Shown here: piece by piece, positions 4,801 to 6,591 of the stretch
How the letters are laid out: every line of letters starts with the position of its first letter
How positions within the stretch are numbered: position 1 is the first letter of the stretch
Assembly (NCBI GenBank): GCA_014380985.1
Contig: JACMIU010000105.1
Span: 1-6,591 of the forward strand
Length of the DNA stretch: 6,591 nucleotides
Direction: 5' to 3'
From: Armatimonadota bacterium
GTDB lineage: Bacteria; Armatimonadota; Armatimonadia; Armatimonadales; Armatimonadaceae
The notes under the pieces: model-generated
What the model was told of the DNA's origin: nothing
Seen by the model: the letters and a program-made list of their open reading frames with translations, nothing else
The model's database searches: none
Program-made: the position numbers and the translations under genes

Positions 4801-6105
4801 CTACCCCCAAAGCGGGAACCGATTGCACAATGCTTTCACGTCGCGGCGCACGGCGGTGATGTTTATTTCGCTGTCCTTGTCGGTCAAGGCGCGGTCAATC
4901 AGCGTGGCGATTTCACCCATTTCCCCTTCGCGCATACCGCGTGTCGTGACAGCGGGCGTTCCGAGACGCAGGCCCGACGTGACGAACGGCTTCGCGGTGT
5001 CATACGGCACTAAGTTTTTGTTTGTCGTGATTCCGGCGTCGTCCAGAACTAACTGCGCGGTTTTGCCGGTGATGTTTTTCGGGCGCATATCAATCAGCAT
5101 CAAGTGATTGTCGGTTCCCCCAGCGACCAATCTGTAGCCGAGACCGCCGATAGCATCCGCGAGGGCGACGGCGTTGCGGCGAATCTGGTTCTGGTACGCC
5201 GCAAACTCCGGCGTCTTCGCTTCAAGGAACGCGGTCGCTTTTGCCGCGATAACGTGCATCAGAGGCCCGCCCTGCATTCCCGGAAACACCGCTTTATCAA
5301 TCGCTTTCGCGTGTTCCTCGCGGCACAGAATCATGCCGCCACGGGGACCGCGGAGCGTTTTGTGCGTTGTCGTGGTGACAAAATCGGCGAACGGCACGGG
5401 CGACGGATGCTCGCCCGCCGCCACCAGTCCGGCGATATGCGACATATCCACCAAAAACAGTGCGCCCACTTCGTCGGCGATTTCGCGCATTTTCGCCCAG
5501 TCAATCGTGCGCGGGTAGACCGTCGCACCGCCCAGAATCAGTTTCGGCTTGTGCGTGTGCGCGAGTTCGCGCATCTGGTCGTAGTCCAAATACTCGTTGT
5601 CTTTTCGCACGCCGTAGTGGACGGCGTTGTATAAAAGACCGGAAAAGTTGACCGGCGACCCGTGTGTCAGGTGTCCGCCTTGCGCGAGGTCGAGGGCGAG
5701 GAACGTGTCACCCGGCTTCAACACGGCGAAGAAAACCGCCATGTTCGCGTTCGCGCCGGAGTGCGGCTGAACGTTCGCGTGGCCCGCGCCGAACAGGGCT
5801 TTGGCGCGGTCAATCGCCAGCGTTTCGATCACGTCCACCCATTCGCACCCGCCGTAGTAGCGTTTGCCGGGATAGCCTTCGGCGTACTTGTTGGTCAGCG
5901 ACGAGCCTTGCGCCTCGCGGATAGCACGGCTGACCACGTTCTCGGACGCGATGAGTTCTAACTTGTCGGATTGGCGTTCGTCTTCGCCCTTGATAGCGTC
6001 GAAGATTTCGGGGTCAACTTCGGCGAGCGGTGCGCTGAAGTTGGGGGCGAATCGTCCGGGGAGGGTCGCTGCTTGCGCGGATAAATCGGTTTCTAAAAGT
6101 GCCAC
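4801..6105 (-). CDS. glyA: Serine hydroxymethyltransferase
   Basis: A cytoplasmic PLP enzyme that interconverts serine plus tetrahydrofolate and glycine plus 5,10-methylene-THF, the main one-carbon entry for dTMP and purines. From the GTG at 6105 it has 434 aa, normal for bacterial GlyA. Landmarks: 'LIASEN' (51-56), 'NKYAEGYPGKRYYGG' (72-86), 'HANVQPHSGANANMA' (109-123), 'GGHLTHGS' (143-150), 'VDMSHIAGL' (219-227), and 'TTTTHKTLRGPRGG' with the PLP lysine at Lys249. All core residues look intact. I prefer GTG 6105 over an upstream start near 6198 because AGGA (6116-6119) lies 10 nt before it and a good promoter lies at 6152-6181, inside the longer frame. About 27 residues precede the conserved 'LAEVDPEIF', slightly more than is typical. 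It heads the minus-strand series. Confidence 0.97.
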   Translation of the reverse strand: MALLETDLSAQAATLPGRFAPNFSAPLAEVDPEIFDAIKGEDERQSDKLELIASENVVSRAIREAQGSSLTNKYAEGYPGKRYYGGCEWVDVIETLAIDRAKALFGAGHANVQPHSGANANMAVFFAVLKPGDTFLALDLAQGGHLTHGSPVNFSGLLYNAVHYGVRKDNEYLDYDQMRELAHTHKPKLILGGATVYPRTIDWAKMREIADEVGALFLVDMSHIAGLVAAGEHPSPVPFADFVTTTTHKTLRGPRGGMILCREEHAKAIDKAVFPGMQGGPLMHVIAAKATAFLEAKTPEFAAYQNQIRRNAVALADAIGGLGYRLVAGGTDNHLMLIDMRPKNITGKTAQLVLDDAGITTNKNLVPYDTAKPFVTSGLRLGTPAVTTRGMREGEMGEIATLIDRALTDKDSEINITAVRRDVKALCNRFPLWG

Positions 6106-6115
6106 GGGGATAAAG

Positions 6116-6119
6116 TCCT
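6116..6119 (-). promoter_or_regulatory. Ribosome binding site of glyA
   Basis: AGGA on the minus strand, 10 nt before the GTG at 6105. It decides the glyA start in favour of GTG over the longer frame beginning at 6198. Confidence 0.55.
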
Positions 6120-6151
6120 GTTCTAAATGATCAAACAATGATAGTGCTTTG

Positions 6152-6181
6152 ATTGTAGCACGGGCGACGCAGGTACACCAA
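6152..6181 (-). promoter_or_regulatory. Promoter of glyA and the genes after it, extended -10
   Basis: On the minus strand TTGGTG (6181-6176) is followed by an 18-bp spacer and TACAAT (6157-6152). TGC directly before the hexamer (6160-6158) forms an extended -10. The -35 is weak (3 of 6), which the extended -10 would offset. The predicted transcript start, near 6145, leaves a leader of about 40 nt before the GTG of glyA. The box lies in the only gap between this gene and the one ending at 6211, and probably serves all genes down to 1888. Confidence 0.55.
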
Positions 6182-6210
6182 CGGCACGGTATTCGCATTT
6201 GTGGGCGGGG

Positions 6211-6591
6211 TTATCGAATCCGGTACACCCGCGCCGCCAGTCCCCCGGCGTTCGCTTTCTCGAACACGACTTCGACCTTGCCCGCCGCGACCGCTTCCGG
6301 CAGAAACGTTCGCCATGACTGATTCATCGCCGACGAGTCCGAGCGGATGAGGGCGGTAGTGGCGTCGTCGGTTAAAATGTAATCGTAGCCACGGTGTTTG
6401 AAATCGGACAGCCAATCGTCGGCGGTGGCGTAGGTATCCCACGGTAGCAGAGTTCCGCTGTGATTCGGGTTTGCCCATAAAATCGGGCGGTCAATGTAAA
6501 ATCCGAACACCACGTCGAACAACGCGACTTTCGCATTCGGCGGCGTGTTGTCGTTTATCCACGCACTCGCCGGGTAAAGGGTGTCCATCCA
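6211..6591 (-). CDS. Membrane glycosyltransferase-like protein, C-terminal end, partial
   Basis: Only the last 126 or so codons lie in the window; the frame is open through the right edge, and the ATG at 6588 is probably internal. The segment begins 'YPASAWINDNTPPNAKVALFD', has 'FGFYIDRPILW', a run 'DDWLSDFKHRGYDYILTDD', and ends in a beta-like 'KVEVVFEKANAGGLAARVYRIR'. This arrangement (a helix before 'N.P..A.V.l.', a 'yy..R...w' stretch, then 'L...G..Y.l') is typical of the soluble periplasmic or extracellular tail of GT39/ArnT-like multi-pass glycosyltransferases and mannosyltransferases in bacteria. No membrane helix falls inside the visible part, so the assignment is inference from the tail alone. 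The stop is 30 nt before the -35 of the glyA promoter; no hairpin terminator is seen between them. Confidence 0.6.
   Translation of the reverse strand, partial: WMDTLYPASAWINDNTPPNAKVALFDVVFGFYIDRPILWANPNHSGTLLPWDTYATADDWLSDFKHRGYDYILTDDATTALIRSDSSAMNQSWRTFLPEAVAAGKVEVVFEKANAGGLAARVYRIR

Noticed and set aside
5104..5634. 176-aa plus-strand ORF opposite glyA
   Set aside because: It is an antisense shadow of an intact, well-conserved enzyme.
6106..6198. Longer start for serine hydroxymethyltransferase at 6198
   Set aside because: The extra 31 residues are not part of the family, and the extension covers the promoter; the GTG at 6105 has a ribosome site.

Overview
The window is bacterial chromosomal DNA made of two different compositions. 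From about position 1500 to the right end the genes are GC-rich (sampled 60-base blocks 62-73% GC), except for one cassette at 4061-4800 (349 of 720 bases, about 48% GC). The left 1.5 kb is AT-rich; some blocks inside the first gene fall to 28% GC. Composition and gene order do not fix the taxon. A glyA - dCMP deaminase - MraY/WecA-type transferase order is familiar from Gram-positive and related phyla (Firmicutes, Chloroflexi, Armatimonadota), and I lean only weakly toward the last two.

Left region (1-1500), acquired-looking: an unrecognised protein with a possible STN-like domain on the plus strand (11-997) is followed by a strong bidirectional hairpin terminator and then by a near-consensus promoter that has no obvious gene of its own. 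On the minus strand lies the 3' end of a C5-cytosine DNA methyltransferase (1126-1498). It keeps motifs IX and X only and appears to be interrupted by an in-frame TAA.

Junction (1499-1554): a perfect 21-bp inverted repeat around a 14-nt loop. The methyltransferase remnant ends on one side of it. A 5'-truncated TPR-like coding fragment (to 1876, plus strand) begins on the other side. Both genes have lost their N-terminal halves exactly here, which suggests a rearrangement or mobile-element scar.

Right region (1888-6591), minus strand: reading in the direction of transcription, a partial gene enters from the right edge (probably the C-terminal soluble domain of a membrane glycosyltransferase). 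It is followed by an extended -10 promoter and a tightly packed series: glyA (serine hydroxymethyltransferase), two ORFs overlapping by ATGA that together spell one HEPN-like domain, a 90-aa protein with distant BolA-like features, a ComEB-type dCMP deaminase, an MraY/WecA-family phosphoglycosyl transferase, and a GNAT acetyltransferase. Spacings run from a 25-nt overlap to a 4-nt gap, so this is probably one operon. glyA and the deaminase serve one-carbon and thymidylate precursor supply. The transferase would start lipid-linked glycan synthesis, although it lacks a normally conserved metal-site aspartate.

Most interesting signals: a lower-GC HEPN cassette inserted between glyA and comEB, with its HEPN domain split by ATGA; the hairpin that truncates two genes head to head; and the FMGS variant in the transferase. 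No rRNA, tRNA or CRISPR array was seen.
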